Shown: positions 54,138 through 63,305, numbered from the stretch's first letter. The stretch: DNA of 64,000 nt from an uncultured Marinobacter sp. (GCF_946886895.1 NZ_CAMPJO010000001.1:186001-250000); one strand, 5' to 3'. Translations and numbers: made by a program. Notes: generated by a model from the letters alone, not told the origin.

Positions 54138-55559
54138 ATGTCACCCGAACTGACCCCCATGTCAGCCATTGACCGCGCCTGGCTGAGAATGGACACGCCA
54201 ACCAATCCGATGATGATCAGCAGCGTGCTGATTTTCGACCACCCACTTTCGATTCCCCGGCTCAAGCGAACGCTCCGGGAGCGCCTTCTCTGTTATGACC
54301 GATTCCACCAGCGCGTGGTCAGCCAGAGAGGCCGGGTGTACTGGCAGGACGACCCCCTGTTCGACATTGACAACCACCTGCATCGCATCGGCCTGCCCGG
54401 TAACGCCGGCATGGCCGAACTCCAGGCGCTGGCCAGTGACCTCAACAGCACGACACTGGATTCCCGGCGGCCACTCTGGCAGATCCACTGCATTGATAAC
54501 CTCAACGGCAACGGCGGCGCACTGCTTGTACGAATTCACCATTGCATTGCCGACGGCATTTCCCTGGTTCGGGTGCTCTTGTCACTTACCGACAGAACGC
54601 CCGAGCCGAGGCTGGACCGGATAGCACCGAGACCGGATAGCAGACGATCACCCCGCTCGGCCGCTCGCCGGTTGTCCGGACGACTGGCCGACAACGCGAA
54701 AACCGCGGCCACCCAGGCCCGGCACTTCCTGCGGGCCCTGCGCCGGAATCCCGGCTACCCAATCCAGCTGGCAACCGCCGCGGGCGGTATCACCATGGAC
54801 CTGCTCAAACTCGGCCTCGCGCCTTTCGAGCCCGATACCGGCCTTAAAACACCGCTATCCGGGCGCAAACAGGTAGCCTGGGCCAAACCACTGGCACTGG
54901 CCGACGTGAAAGCCTGCGCGAAGTCGCTGGGCGGTAGCATAAACGACGTCTTGCTCTGTGCCGCCACCGGCGCCCTCCAACGGTACTTCCTGGCCCACGG
55001 GGAAACCATCCCTCCTTGCGGCATCCGCGTGGCTGTGCCGTTCAACCTGCGCCCCCGGAGCCAGCCCGTCCGTGAACTGGGCAACCAGTTTGGACTGGTT
55101 CTGGTATGCCTGCCCGTGGACGTGCCGGAGCCGGTCATGTGTTTCCATCAGGTCCAGGAAAACATGAATCGCCTCAAGCGCTCCTGGCAGGCCCAGGTCA
55201 CCTACAGCCTGCTGGATCTGTTTGGCCGGGGGCCAGATGCCCTCGAAAGGCGGGCCCTGGACTTGCTCAGCCACAAGGCCTCGGCGGTGCTTACCAACGT
55301 GCCCGGCCCCCGCCAACCTGTCTACCTGGCCGGCAGCAAACTGGTCCAACCCATGTTCTGGGTACCCCAGACCGGCAACATCGGCATCGGCATGAGCATC
55401 TTCAGTTACGCCGATACCGTACAATTCGGCATCAGCGTCGATACCGCCATCCGGGTAAACCCGAACGAAATCATGTCGTACTTCCGGGAAAGCTTTGAGA
55501 CGCTCAATCAGGCAGCACAAGCGGCCAACCAGCCCCAACTGGCCCGTCAGGCAGGCTGA
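54138..55559 (+). CDS. Wax ester synthase / diacylglycerol acyltransferase (WS/DGAT)
   Basis: About 473 residues. The catalytic motif HHCIADG (H134, H135) and conserved PLWQIHCI, VAVPFNLRP and NVPGPRQPVYLAG segments identify the bacterial WS/DGAT family, which esterifies fatty alcohols or diacylglycerol with acyl-CoA at storage lipid bodies. Marinobacter carries several such enzymes, so this paralogue's main substrate is uncertain. ATG 54138 with GGGAG is chosen over ATG 54120. It sits between smpB and ssrA. Confidence 0.93.
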   Translation: MSPELTPMSAIDRAWLRMDTPTNPMMISSVLIFDHPLSIPRLKRTLRERLLCYDRFHQRVVSQRGRVYWQDDPLFDIDNHLHRIGLPGNAGMAELQALASDLNSTTLDSRRPLWQIHCIDNLNGNGGALLVRIHHCIADGISLVRVLLSLTDRTPEPRLDRIAPRPDSRRSPRSAARRLSGRLADNAKTAATQARHFLRALRRNPGYPIQLATAAGGITMDLLKLGLAPFEPDTGLKTPLSGRKQVAWAKPLALADVKACAKSLGGSINDVLLCAATGALQRYFLAHGETIPPCGIRVAVPFNLRPRSQPVRELGNQFGLVLVCLPVDVPEPVMCFHQVQENMNRLKRSWQAQVTYSLLDLFGRGPDALERRALDLLSHKASAVLTNVPGPRQPVYLAGSKLVQPMFWVPQTGNIGIGMSIFSYADTVQFGISVDTAIRVNPNEIMSYFRESFETLNQAAQAANQPQLARQAG

Positions 55560-55608
55560 CCGTAGGTACAAATAACGGCCGCTGGCTGGCCAGCAACAAA
55601 ATGAAGCC

Positions 55609-55638
55609 TTGAAGTCCGGCAAGCCGGACACATATACT
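55609..55638 (+). promoter_or_regulatory. ssrA promoter
   Basis: TTGAAG (55609-55614), 18 bp with a GTCCGGC/GCCGGAC dyad, TATACT (55633-55638). The mature tmRNA 5' end is 9 bases downstream, so the transcript may need little 5' trimming. Confidence 0.75.
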
Positions 55639-55646
55639 GCACCTAA

Positions 55647-56011
55647 GGGGACGACATGGCTTCGACGCCGGTGGCGAACCCTTGGGTGCATGTCGAGATG
55701 GCAGCGAATCTCGTTAATCCAAAGCTGCAACGCAATAGTCGCAAACGACGAAAACTACGCACTAGCAGCGTAAGCTGCTAGTCGTCCTGACCGGGTCGCC
55801 CGTAGCCCGGAAGCAACATCTCAGGACGTCATCGCTTACGGGATGCTCCGTTTTCCAGAGTTCACTGGCTAACGGCTAAGATCTAAAGAACTCGGTTCTT
55901 GCACCCTGGCTCTCGGGTCGCTTGAACTTAAATCAATAGAGAGACGCTAAGCATGTAGACCTCAAGGCTGAGTACTGGCGGACGCGGGTTCAATTCCCGC
56001 CGTCTCCACCA
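55647..56011 (+). ncRNA. ssrA: Transfer-messenger RNA (tmRNA)
   Basis: 365 bases. 5' end GGGGACGACATGGCTTCGAC and 3' end GGTTCAATTCCCGCCGTCTCC-ACCA form the tRNA-Ala-like domain. The open reading frame from GCA at about 55742 encodes the tag ANDENYALAA followed by TAA, the typical gammaproteobacterial degradation tag. It rescues stalled ribosomes with SmpB. Confidence 0.98.
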
Positions 56012-56020
56012 ACCAACCGC

Positions 56021-56050
56021 AAAAAAGCCCCTGATTTCAGGGGCTTTTTC
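56021..56050 (+). terminator. Terminator after ssrA
   Basis: A6-GCCCCTGA/TCAGGGGC-T5, 10 bases after the tmRNA CCA end. Confidence 0.95.
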
Positions 56051-56158
56051 GTTAAATCTTCACCAACTAACCTCTTTTTCATTCCCCTTTCATGAATTCA
56101 CAGCCCATCCACGGTACTGTTCACTTCTACGTTTACCGAGCCCCATAGCCACGCATTC

Positions 56159-56755
56159 ATGAATCAGCCAGACGACCCATCCAGTCTCACCGAGCTTCTG
56201 CATCGCCTTCGGACAGAAACAGAAGGTATGGACCAGGTCTCCGTAGACGACATTCTGTCTGCCGTTGGTGAGCGCTCGTTCGGGCCGCTGGTTCTGATTG
56301 CCGGGGTGATCGCGCTGGCACCGCTTATTGGCGACATTCCGGGGGTGCCTACACTGCTGGGGCTGTTGGTGTTGCTCACATTGGGCCAGTTGATCTTCCA
56401 CCGGCGCGCCATCTGGATTCCGGCGAAGCTGGCGAGGAGAAAGGTTGCGCGGGGTAAACTGCTCAGGGGGCTGGACTGGATGGATAAGCCGGCACGGTTC
56501 CTGGATCGCGGCGCGAAGCAGCGGCTGATCTGGATCGTCCGGGGACCGGGGCAATACGTTATGGCCATTATCTGTATGCTGGTGGCGGCCGCCATGCCCA
56601 TTATGGAAGTAGTCCCCTTCAGCGCCAATGGCGGTGGGCTGGCATTGACGGCCTTCGGGCTGGCCATTGTGGCAAGGGACGGGCTGCTCGCCCTGTTCGC
56701 CATCCTGATGACCGCAGGCACCACCTGGTTCGTGTTGAGCAACCTGCCGTGGTAA
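56159..56755 (+). CDS. exoD: ExoD-family membrane protein
   Basis: A 198-residue ExoD protein: a soluble N-terminus (TELLHRLRTETEGMDQVSVDDILSAVGERSFGPLVLIAGVIALAP) followed by four hydrophobic segments. ExoD was named for a Rhizobium exopolysaccharide phenotype, but its molecular role is unknown. No polysaccharide genes are nearby. The ribosome site is poor. Confidence 0.9.
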   Translation: MNQPDDPSSLTELLHRLRTETEGMDQVSVDDILSAVGERSFGPLVLIAGVIALAPLIGDIPGVPTLLGLLVLLTLGQLIFHRRAIWIPAKLARRKVARGKLLRGLDWMDKPARFLDRGAKQRLIWIVRGPGQYVMAIICMLVAAAMPIMEVVPFSANGGGLALTAFGLAIVARDGLLALFAILMTAGTTWFVLSNLPW

Positions 56756-56936
56756 CCGGCCCGGACGAATTCTGTCACCATTTGAAACAAAGCTTCTGAA
56801 TCCCGGGTTATCCCAAAGCTGCTACTATTGCTACATACTTTCTCTGGCTGTGCAGCCTCTGGCACACCACACTGAACCAACCCTGCGACCAAGCTCCTGC
56901 CGTCGGGAGCTTTTGCATGTGAAAGGATCCGGCTTT

Positions 56937-57824
56937 ATGTCCAGCAAAGCGAAGCAGTCCCAAAAACTTCTGCTGTTCCGGCTCTCCGGTGAGCGTCTGT
57001 TCGGGATTGGCACCCTGAAGATCCGGGAAATCCTGCCTTTCATGCGTCTGACCAAACTGCCGCACAGTCATCACGCGGTGATCGGCACGGCAACCTTTCG
57101 GGGTTCGGCTGTTCCCGTGATCGATATGGCGGCAGCCGTGGGTTACACGCCACTCACCCGTGAAGAACAGACCAAGGCCTCGATTATTGTCACCGACATC
57201 CAACGCCAGGAGATCGGTTTTCTGGTGCGCAGTGTCCAGCAGATTGTCGAAACCGACTGGAAAGAGGTAATGCCCCCGCCCAAGGCATTGGGCACCAGGG
57301 CGTTCATCACCGGGTTGCTGGATCTTGATGGCGACATCATCCAGTTGCTCGATGTGGAATTACTGCTGGCCAAGGTGTATCCGGAGTCCCTGAATGCGCA
57401 GGACGTAACACTGACGGATGTCCAGAGCGAAACCCTCAAATCCCTCAACATCCTTTTGGTGGACGACTCCCAGGTGGCGCGCAAGCAGTTGTCAGACGTG
57501 CTGGACAGCAAGGACATCCGTTACCAGGTGACCAGCAACGGCGATGAGGCCCTGCAGATTCTGCTGCGTGACAACGAACTGGGCCGGCCCACCGAAATCC
57601 TGGTCAGCGATATTGAGATGCCGGGCCTGGACGGCTACGAGCTGGCGTTCAATATCCGGGACAACCCGGCGCTGAAACAGCCGTATATTATCCTGCACAC
57701 TTCACTGAACAGTGAGATGAGCCTGAGCTATGCCAACCAGGTCGGCGCCAACGAGGCGCTGACCAAGTTTGATGCGCAGGAGTTGTTGCAGGCTATGCTG
57801 AGGGGCGCGGAGCAAGACGGTTAA
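56937..57824 (+). CDS. cheV: Chemotaxis protein CheV (CheW-receiver fusion)
   Basis: About 295 residues. The CheW-like coupling domain (about 10-150, LLFRLSGERLFGIGTLKIREILPF) joins a response-regulator receiver (about 165-295) with ILLVDDS, phospho-acceptor D225 (VSDIEMPGLDG) and the Lys in ALTKFDAQEL. It couples receptors to CheA and adapts by phosphorylation. It stands alone here. A small hairpin with T4 (GCTCC...GGAGCTTTT, about 56893-56915) lies in its leader. Confidence 0.93.
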   Translation: MSSKAKQSQKLLLFRLSGERLFGIGTLKIREILPFMRLTKLPHSHHAVIGTATFRGSAVPVIDMAAAVGYTPLTREEQTKASIIVTDIQRQEIGFLVRSVQQIVETDWKEVMPPPKALGTRAFITGLLDLDGDIIQLLDVELLLAKVYPESLNAQDVTLTDVQSETLKSLNILLVDDSQVARKQLSDVLDSKDIRYQVTSNGDEALQILLRDNELGRPTEILVSDIEMPGLDGYELAFNIRDNPALKQPYIILHTSLNSEMSLSYANQVGANEALTKFDAQELLQAMLRGAEQDG

Positions 57825-57828
57825 GGCC

Positions 57829-58164
57829 TCAGCCCCCGGATGAAGGCTTCCGCGTCGACGCGTCATCTTTCAGAGCGTCTTCCGCAGACTGCTCAAGTTC
57901 CTTCATGGCCTCTTGCAGCCTCTCACCGAATTCGTCCACGGCGCTCTCAGCCTTGCGGCTCAGCTCACCCATGATGCTGCTGAACGGCGATGGGTTCAGG
58001 ATCGCCTCAGCGGTGCGATCATAATCCACCAGCCACTGGTCCTGGGTGCGCACCAGATAGGTGATCAGTTCCGCGCGGTCATCTCCGGAGCCGGCCTCGG
58101 CGGGCAACCGGGTTACGATGGTGGCTTCACGGTCCTCGATGACAACCCGGCCAAACGATGGCAC
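57829..58164 (-). CDS. Unknown small protein, possibly N-terminally truncated
   Basis: A 111-residue reading frame from a GTG with GGA upstream. It begins abruptly with VPSFGRVVIEDREATIVTRLP, and in-frame codons upstream (GFKRDWTDV) look coding until a TAA about 36 bases before. This suggests a longer ancestral protein or a frameshift. ELITYLVRTQDQWLVDYDRT and NPSPFSSIMGELSRK look like conserved blocks, followed by an amphipathic helix. There is no signal peptide. The family is not recognised. Confidence 0.55.
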   Translation of the reverse strand: MPSFGRVVIEDREATIVTRLPAEAGSGDDRAELITYLVRTQDQWLVDYDRTAEAILNPSPFSSIMGELSRKAESAVDEFGERLQEAMKELEQSAEDALKDDASTRKPSSGG

Positions 58165-58263
58165 AACGTCTGTCCAGTCGCGTTTGAAACCAAGCCTTTA
58201 AAACAGGGACGAATCATTACCGTGCTACCTCCGGCTCGAAATCCGGAACGCATGATACACCGC

Positions 58264-59934
58264 TTACAGGTTGCAGGTCAGTTCCGCCAGTTCCTCGTCA
58301 AAAACCCTCCGGTTCTCGCTGTAGTCCACGGGCACGTCCACCAGGTGGACACCCCCATCAGCCAGCGCACGTTCCAGGGTCGGGCGCAGATCCTCAGTTC
58401 GGGTAACGCGGTGACCGGTGGCGCCGTAGGATTCGGCGTACTTCACAAAATCCGGGTTGCGATAGTCCAGTCCGAAGCCCTCGTACCCTTCCTGGGCCTG
58501 CTTCCACTTGATCATGCCATAGGCACTGTCGTTGATAATCAGCACCACCAGGTTGAGGTTCAGGCGAATGGCCGTTTCCATCTCCTGACTGTTCATCATG
58601 AAGCCGCCGTCGCCGCAGATCGCCATCACCTTCAGGTCCGGGTACAGCATGGACGCCATCATGCCGCTGGGCAGGCCGGCCCCCATGGAGGCCAATGCGT
58701 TATCCAGCAGTACGGTATTGTTATCGTAAGCCCGGTAATTGCGGGCAAACCAGAGTTTGTACATGCCATTGTCCAGCGCGATGATGCCGTTGTCGGGCAT
58801 CACCTGCCGGACATCATGAACAATGCGCTGGGGAATGACCGGGAACCGGTCGTCTTCCGCCCGCTCCTGCAGGTGCGCGTCCACGGCCTCCTTCACCTCC
58901 ATAAGCTGGCTGAAGTCGTGGTTGGCACACTGGCCGCAGTTCTCAGCTATGTAGTCCACACTGTTGGCGATGTCCCCCACTACCTCGTGTTGCGGGAAGT
59001 AGACCGGGTCGACATCGGCCGCACTGAAGTTCACGTGAATGACTTTCTTGCCACCCGGAGTCATGAAAAACGGCGGTTTTTCAACGACATCATGGCCAAC
59101 ATTGATCACCAGGTCGGCACGGTCGATGGCGCAATGAACAAAATCTCCGGCGGAGAGTGCGGCATTGCCCAGATAACGGGGATGTCGTTCATCCACCACG
59201 CCCTTGCCCATCTGGGTAGTAAAGAACGGAATGCCGGTCACGTTGACCAGATGAATCAGTGCCTGCGACACCCGTTTGCGGTTGGCGCCGGCACCGATCA
59301 TGATCAGCGGGTGCCGGGCGTCGCGCAGCATGTCACACGCCACATCCAGGCTCTTCTGGCTGGCGGAAGGCCGCCGGGCGTCGCTGGGCGTGAAGATATG
59401 CGTGCCCGGCTCGGGCACCTCATCGGCAATGTCTTCCGGCAGTTCCAGGTGCACCGCACCCGGCCGCTCCTCCGACGCCAGCCGGAAGGCTTCGCGAACC
59501 TTGGCGGGAATGGTGTTGGCGTTACTGATCTGGCGGGTGTACTTGGTGAGAGGGCGCATCAGGTCCACCACGTCCAGAATCTGGAACAAGCCCTGCTTCG
59601 AGGATTTGATCGGCTTCTGGCCCGAGATCATCATCATGGGCATGGCACCGAGTTGCGCGTAGGCCGCCGCCGTCACCAGGTTGGTGGCGCCGGGCCCCAG
59701 GGTAGAGAGGCAAACGCCCACCTGGCCAGTCAGGCGCCCGTACGTGGCGGCCATAAAGCCGGCTGCCTGTTCGTGGCGGTTAAGAACCAACTGGATACTT
59801 GAGGTTCGCAGAGCTTCGAGGAACGCCAGGTTTTCCTCGCCAGGCACCGCGAAAATGGTTTTTACGCCTTCATTTTCCAGCGCCCGGATAAACAATTCGG
59901 CCCCGTTGCGGGCCTGAGGTTGATCGTTGTCCAT
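58264..59934 (-). CDS. Acetolactate-synthase-like ThDP-dependent enzyme
   Basis: About 556 residues with the three-domain fold of acetohydroxyacid synthase/pyruvate oxidase: catalytic Glu E55 in NRHEQAAG, central domain IMIGAGANRKRV, and the ThDP motif GDGGFMMNSQ...IINDSAYG (D442). It would decarboxylate a 2-oxo acid and transfer the carbanion to an acceptor. No small subunit (IlvN) is beside it, and it closes a cluster with an unknown protein and an ATP-grasp protein, so biosynthetic IlvB is unlikely. ATG 59934 has AGGA upstream. Substrate unknown. Confidence 0.85.
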   Translation of the reverse strand: MDNDQPQARNGAELFIRALENEGVKTIFAVPGEENLAFLEALRTSSIQLVLNRHEQAAGFMAATYGRLTGQVGVCLSTLGPGATNLVTAAAYAQLGAMPMMMISGQKPIKSSKQGLFQILDVVDLMRPLTKYTRQISNANTIPAKVREAFRLASEERPGAVHLELPEDIADEVPEPGTHIFTPSDARRPSASQKSLDVACDMLRDARHPLIMIGAGANRKRVSQALIHLVNVTGIPFFTTQMGKGVVDERHPRYLGNAALSAGDFVHCAIDRADLVINVGHDVVEKPPFFMTPGGKKVIHVNFSAADVDPVYFPQHEVVGDIANSVDYIAENCGQCANHDFSQLMEVKEAVDAHLQERAEDDRFPVIPQRIVHDVRQVMPDNGIIALDNGMYKLWFARNYRAYDNNTVLLDNALASMGAGLPSGMMASMLYPDLKVMAICGDGGFMMNSQEMETAIRLNLNLVVLIINDSAYGMIKWKQAQEGYEGFGLDYRNPDFVKYAESYGATGHRVTRTEDLRPTLERALADGGVHLVDVPVDYSENRRVFDEELAELTCNL

Positions 59935-59965
59935 GGCTATCCTTTTGAGTCGGTGGATTCCGCAT

Positions 59966-61987
59966 TCAATCGGTTCTGGGAGGCTCCGCCTGCAGTGCAT
60001 CAGCCGGTACGCGGTCCTTGCCCCAGCTCCGGAGTACACCCTGTACTACGCGCTGCAACTCCTCATCGCTCACTTCTGCAGGCTCACCGCGTTCCAGCGG
60101 ATCGAAATGGAAGATGTAGAGCCGCGAAGTGAACTGCTCGAACGGCAGCGACGACTCGCCAAAGCGTTCACCGTGTCCGGAGGTACTCACCTTCACGTCG
60201 TCGCCCCAGTTCTGGCCGCTGTCGTTATTTGGGTTGAAAAAGTACACCCGCATCTCACCGTCCGGATCCAGCGCTGCCCGGAGGATGGTAATGGCATGCC
60301 AGCCAATGAACCGCGCCGCACTGTCGGTGACGGCGATGCCGGCCGGCTGGGGATGGATCAGCGGCTGATTGCCGTTGTAGTAAGGGTGGTAACTGGCGTA
60401 GAAGTGCCGGATAAAACCGTCCAGATCGTCCAACTGCCCGGTCGCCACATCCACATTGATGGCGAAGCCCCGGCCAGCGGACCAGCCGTGAAACTCGGGG
60501 TTCACCCACTTATGAGGGTCGCCCTCGCGCACAACACACAGCCGCCCCATCTCTGCGTAGATACGGTCCAGATGGGGAACCACCACCAGCGACACCGGGT
60601 CCAGATCCAGGGCAACCTCCGATGCAACCCCACCCGCACTGCGGGCGGAAGACACCGGCTGCCCCTCAAAGTGCATGATGATCTCGTTATCCCGGGCCGC
60701 CCAGGCCACCATCTGCAACAGATAGTCCGGGTCGTTGTAGGCCCACATGGACAGAGCCCGGGCCGATTGGCACGTCGGGTTGTTGCCCTGGCCAACCCCC
60801 AGGGGCTGGCCCAGCATGTTCAGAACACCCTGGATCAGCCAGGCCCCCGGTGATGGCTGGTACCCGTACGCCAACTGCAAACGCTCCCGGGCTTTTGGGC
60901 ACAGGGCCAGCCGAACCTGACGCCATAGCGCCGGTGCCACCGGTGGCTGGTAGAGGATGCCACGTTCAAGCGTGAGCGCCAGCCCGTAAAGCCCCTGGGC
61001 CGTCTCCGGATGGACCGATTCCCGGATCAGGGCGTGCACCAACTCCCGGTAACACAGCAGGCAGTCACGTCCGGTACTCGACAAACCCAGGGCTTCACTC
61101 AACAGAGTATCGTGGTCACCGACAATAAAGCGGACAAAGGTGGCGTGGTAGGGGGAAACCAGCCCGGTATCATGCATGGAACGGGCAAACCCGGTCGCTT
61201 CGTTCTGCAGCGCCACGCCATCCATGGATTCCAGCCGCTGCTGGTAGATGGCGGTGCCAGGGTCTTCGCTGCAGCCTCGCGTCGGGCCATACAGGCTTGA
61301 AATCAAACGGTCCGCGCCACGACCGGCACCACCCAGATCCGCCTCCGGGTCCGCCCGGCAGATGGCGATCTGGGTAATCATCCGGCGTACGTCGGCCACC
61401 TGGATCGGTCGCTGCTCCAGAATCCTCCAGATTTCTTCGATCAGGCTGTCGATGACGTGTTCGTAGCCAATATGGGTGGCCACATGCTGAACCACGGCCT
61501 GACTGATCAGGGCCAGCTTGCCCTGCTCACGCTCCGCCTCCCCGGTCATGCCGAACAACAGGCCCAGGTTGATCGCCAGCACCTGGGTCAGGTAATGATG
61601 GGCCTGCTCGGCCGAGACACTGGGATGCAGATATTGGTCGCGCGCCACCGCCAGTAACCGGAGTTCACTGAGTGCCTCAATCACGACGGTGTCGGCGTTG
61701 GTGCTTTGCAGGGCAAAGGTGGTCAGCGACGGCAGCAGGTTGCCGGGCTCAGCCCAGTCCGTGCCAGAAAACACGCCGGCTTCTTCCAGGCGTTGCGCCC
61801 GGGCCTCGATCACGCCACACCCGCCGGGCTGCAACAGCACCCGGCGGGCGTTATCAAGCAGACGCGGGAGCTTGCCCACCTTGGCAAACGGCCGGCTCTC
61901 CGCAACCGCCGCAAGGGCATCGTCGAGATTCTGCACCAGCTTGTCCATGTTGACAGCCGGTGCGCCGCCCGGTTGATGATCACTCAA
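59966..61987 (-). CDS. Large unknown protein with papain-like Gln/Cys-His-Asn pattern
   Basis: About 673 residues. A TTG at 61987 with GAGGAA seven bases upstream fits best. The N-terminal ~390 residues are mainly helical without membrane segments. The C-terminal third has QGNNPTCQSARAL (Q400, C406), a strand FIGWHAITILRA (H564) and VYFFNPNNDSGQNWG (N585). The spacing Gln-x5-Cys equals Q19-C25 of papain, and His then Asn at strand ends is the clan CA order. A cysteine peptidase, amidase or transglutaminase-like enzyme is inferred, not shown. It lies between an ATP-grasp gene and a ThDP enzyme gene. Confidence 0.7.
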   Translation of the reverse strand: MSDHQPGGAPAVNMDKLVQNLDDALAAVAESRPFAKVGKLPRLLDNARRVLLQPGGCGVIEARAQRLEEAGVFSGTDWAEPGNLLPSLTTFALQSTNADTVVIEALSELRLLAVARDQYLHPSVSAEQAHHYLTQVLAINLGLLFGMTGEAEREQGKLALISQAVVQHVATHIGYEHVIDSLIEEIWRILEQRPIQVADVRRMITQIAICRADPEADLGGAGRGADRLISSLYGPTRGCSEDPGTAIYQQRLESMDGVALQNEATGFARSMHDTGLVSPYHATFVRFIVGDHDTLLSEALGLSSTGRDCLLCYRELVHALIRESVHPETAQGLYGLALTLERGILYQPPVAPALWRQVRLALCPKARERLQLAYGYQPSPGAWLIQGVLNMLGQPLGVGQGNNPTCQSARALSMWAYNDPDYLLQMVAWAARDNEIIMHFEGQPVSSARSAGGVASEVALDLDPVSLVVVPHLDRIYAEMGRLCVVREGDPHKWVNPEFHGWSAGRGFAINVDVATGQLDDLDGFIRHFYASYHPYYNGNQPLIHPQPAGIAVTDSAARFIGWHAITILRAALDPDGEMRVYFFNPNNDSGQNWGDDVKVSTSGHGERFGESSLPFEQFTSRLYIFHFDPLERGEPAEVSDEELQRVVQGVLRSWGKDRVPADALQAEPPRTD

Positions 61988-62040
61988 TTGCACTTCCTCA
62001 GGGCCTGCATCAAACCCATATGAATTAATGCGTGCGCTGA

Positions 62041-63273
62041 TTATACATAGAAATCGAGCTCTTCCTGATGTTTGAGCAGGTCTCGCATGGTGTAGGGGTC
62101 CTCACCGAAGAAATAGATAAGCCCCCAATGCGTACCGAATGCGGTGCGCTTGGTGACGGTTTCCTCCACGGGCGGTGTCAGCTCGTGCGACTCGAAGTAC
62201 TCGTGGTTCTCGGTCTCCTCCGGTATCTCCAGACGGCTGACCACACGGCGACGGGGGTATACACCGAAGCAACCGGCGTAGCCCTTGGCATCCACCACTT
62301 CTTTCGGGAAGAATGCGGTGATTTCCTCGTCCGTGGTTTTCGGGTCGAACGCCAGGATCATCCCCTGGTAGGCGTTGAAGCCATAGGAGCGCTCCAGCAG
62401 TTCGAACACCTTGAAGCCCGGCGGACGGTAGGCCACTTCGCCAAAGTACATGGTGCCATCGCTGGTCACGAAATACTCCGGATGCACGAAACCGAAATCG
62501 ATATCGAATGTCTTGATCAGTTTTTCGATTTCCGAGGTAATCTGGGCCCGGTATCGTTCCAGGTCCGGCGTGGCCGGCACAAACACCGAGTAACCGAGGG
62601 TGACGTACTCGGAAATATTCAGGAACCGGATCTTGCCGTTATGGATCCAGGCTTCAACCGCGAACTCCCAGCCGTCCAGGTGGGACTCCATCAGCACCGG
62701 AAACTCCTCATCGGGAATGGTATCCACTTCATCCGGTGTCCGGATCACCCGGTGGCCAAGGCAACCGGCCTTGTCGAAGGCCTTGAGGTGTATGGGGTCG
62801 TTGGGGTCGCCGTCGAGCTTGAGCAGCGTCTGGTTTACCCGCTTCAGGAAACGAATCACGTCTTCCCGGTCATGGGCTTCCTCGAAGATGCCCACGCGGA
62901 TCCCGCCCAACTGGGCGCGACGCTTCATCAGCGCCTTGTCACGCAGCAGCATGGCCTGGCCGAACAGTCGCGGGTTGTCCATCAGTACCGAGTTGATGGC
63001 GCCGGCCCACTCTACCGTTTCCTCGAACAGCGGTATGGCAACATCCACCCCCATGTCCTTGAGGGTTTGCGCAATTTCCACGGAGCGGTCGTTCAGGCGT
63101 TCGAAATTCCAGGGCACGTAGGGGATATCGTGCTCTTTGCAGTAGGGCTCGGCCCAGTCGGGAGCGACAACAACATAACGGCGGTCAAATTTATCGGCGG
63201 CCTCAATGGCGTTCAGGCTCCAGCCGAGCAGCGCGATGTACCCCTTCTCAGGATTGTAGTTTTGCTCTGTCAT
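62041..63273 (-). CDS. ATP-grasp domain protein, unknown substrate
   Basis: 410 residues with an N-terminal pre-ATP-grasp domain (IALLGWSLNAIEAADKFDRRYVVVAP) and an ATP-grasp fold: LLRDKALMKRRAQLGG, EFPVLMESHLDGWEFAVEAWI and metal-binding FGEVAYRPPG (about E279). Such enzymes join a carboxylate to an amine or thiol through an acylphosphate. The C-terminal ~90 residues form an extra domain. GGAGAG precedes the ATG. First gene of the three-gene cluster, 53 bases before the next. Confidence 0.85.
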   Translation of the reverse strand: MTEQNYNPEKGYIALLGWSLNAIEAADKFDRRYVVVAPDWAEPYCKEHDIPYVPWNFERLNDRSVEIAQTLKDMGVDVAIPLFEETVEWAGAINSVLMDNPRLFGQAMLLRDKALMKRRAQLGGIRVGIFEEAHDREDVIRFLKRVNQTLLKLDGDPNDPIHLKAFDKAGCLGHRVIRTPDEVDTIPDEEFPVLMESHLDGWEFAVEAWIHNGKIRFLNISEYVTLGYSVFVPATPDLERYRAQITSEIEKLIKTFDIDFGFVHPEYFVTSDGTMYFGEVAYRPPGFKVFELLERSYGFNAYQGMILAFDPKTTDEEITAFFPKEVVDAKGYAGCFGVYPRRRVVSRLEIPEETENHEYFESHELTPPVEETVTKRTAFGTHWGLIYFFGEDPYTMRDLLKHQEELDFYV

Positions 63274-63305
63274 AAGCTCTCTCCTTGGTTCAGGGTTTCT
63301 TTATT

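Noticed and set aside
58264..59934. Annotation as biosynthetic ilvB
   Set aside because: No ilvN or ilvC is adjacent and the cluster context is unrelated, so only a family-level call is made.
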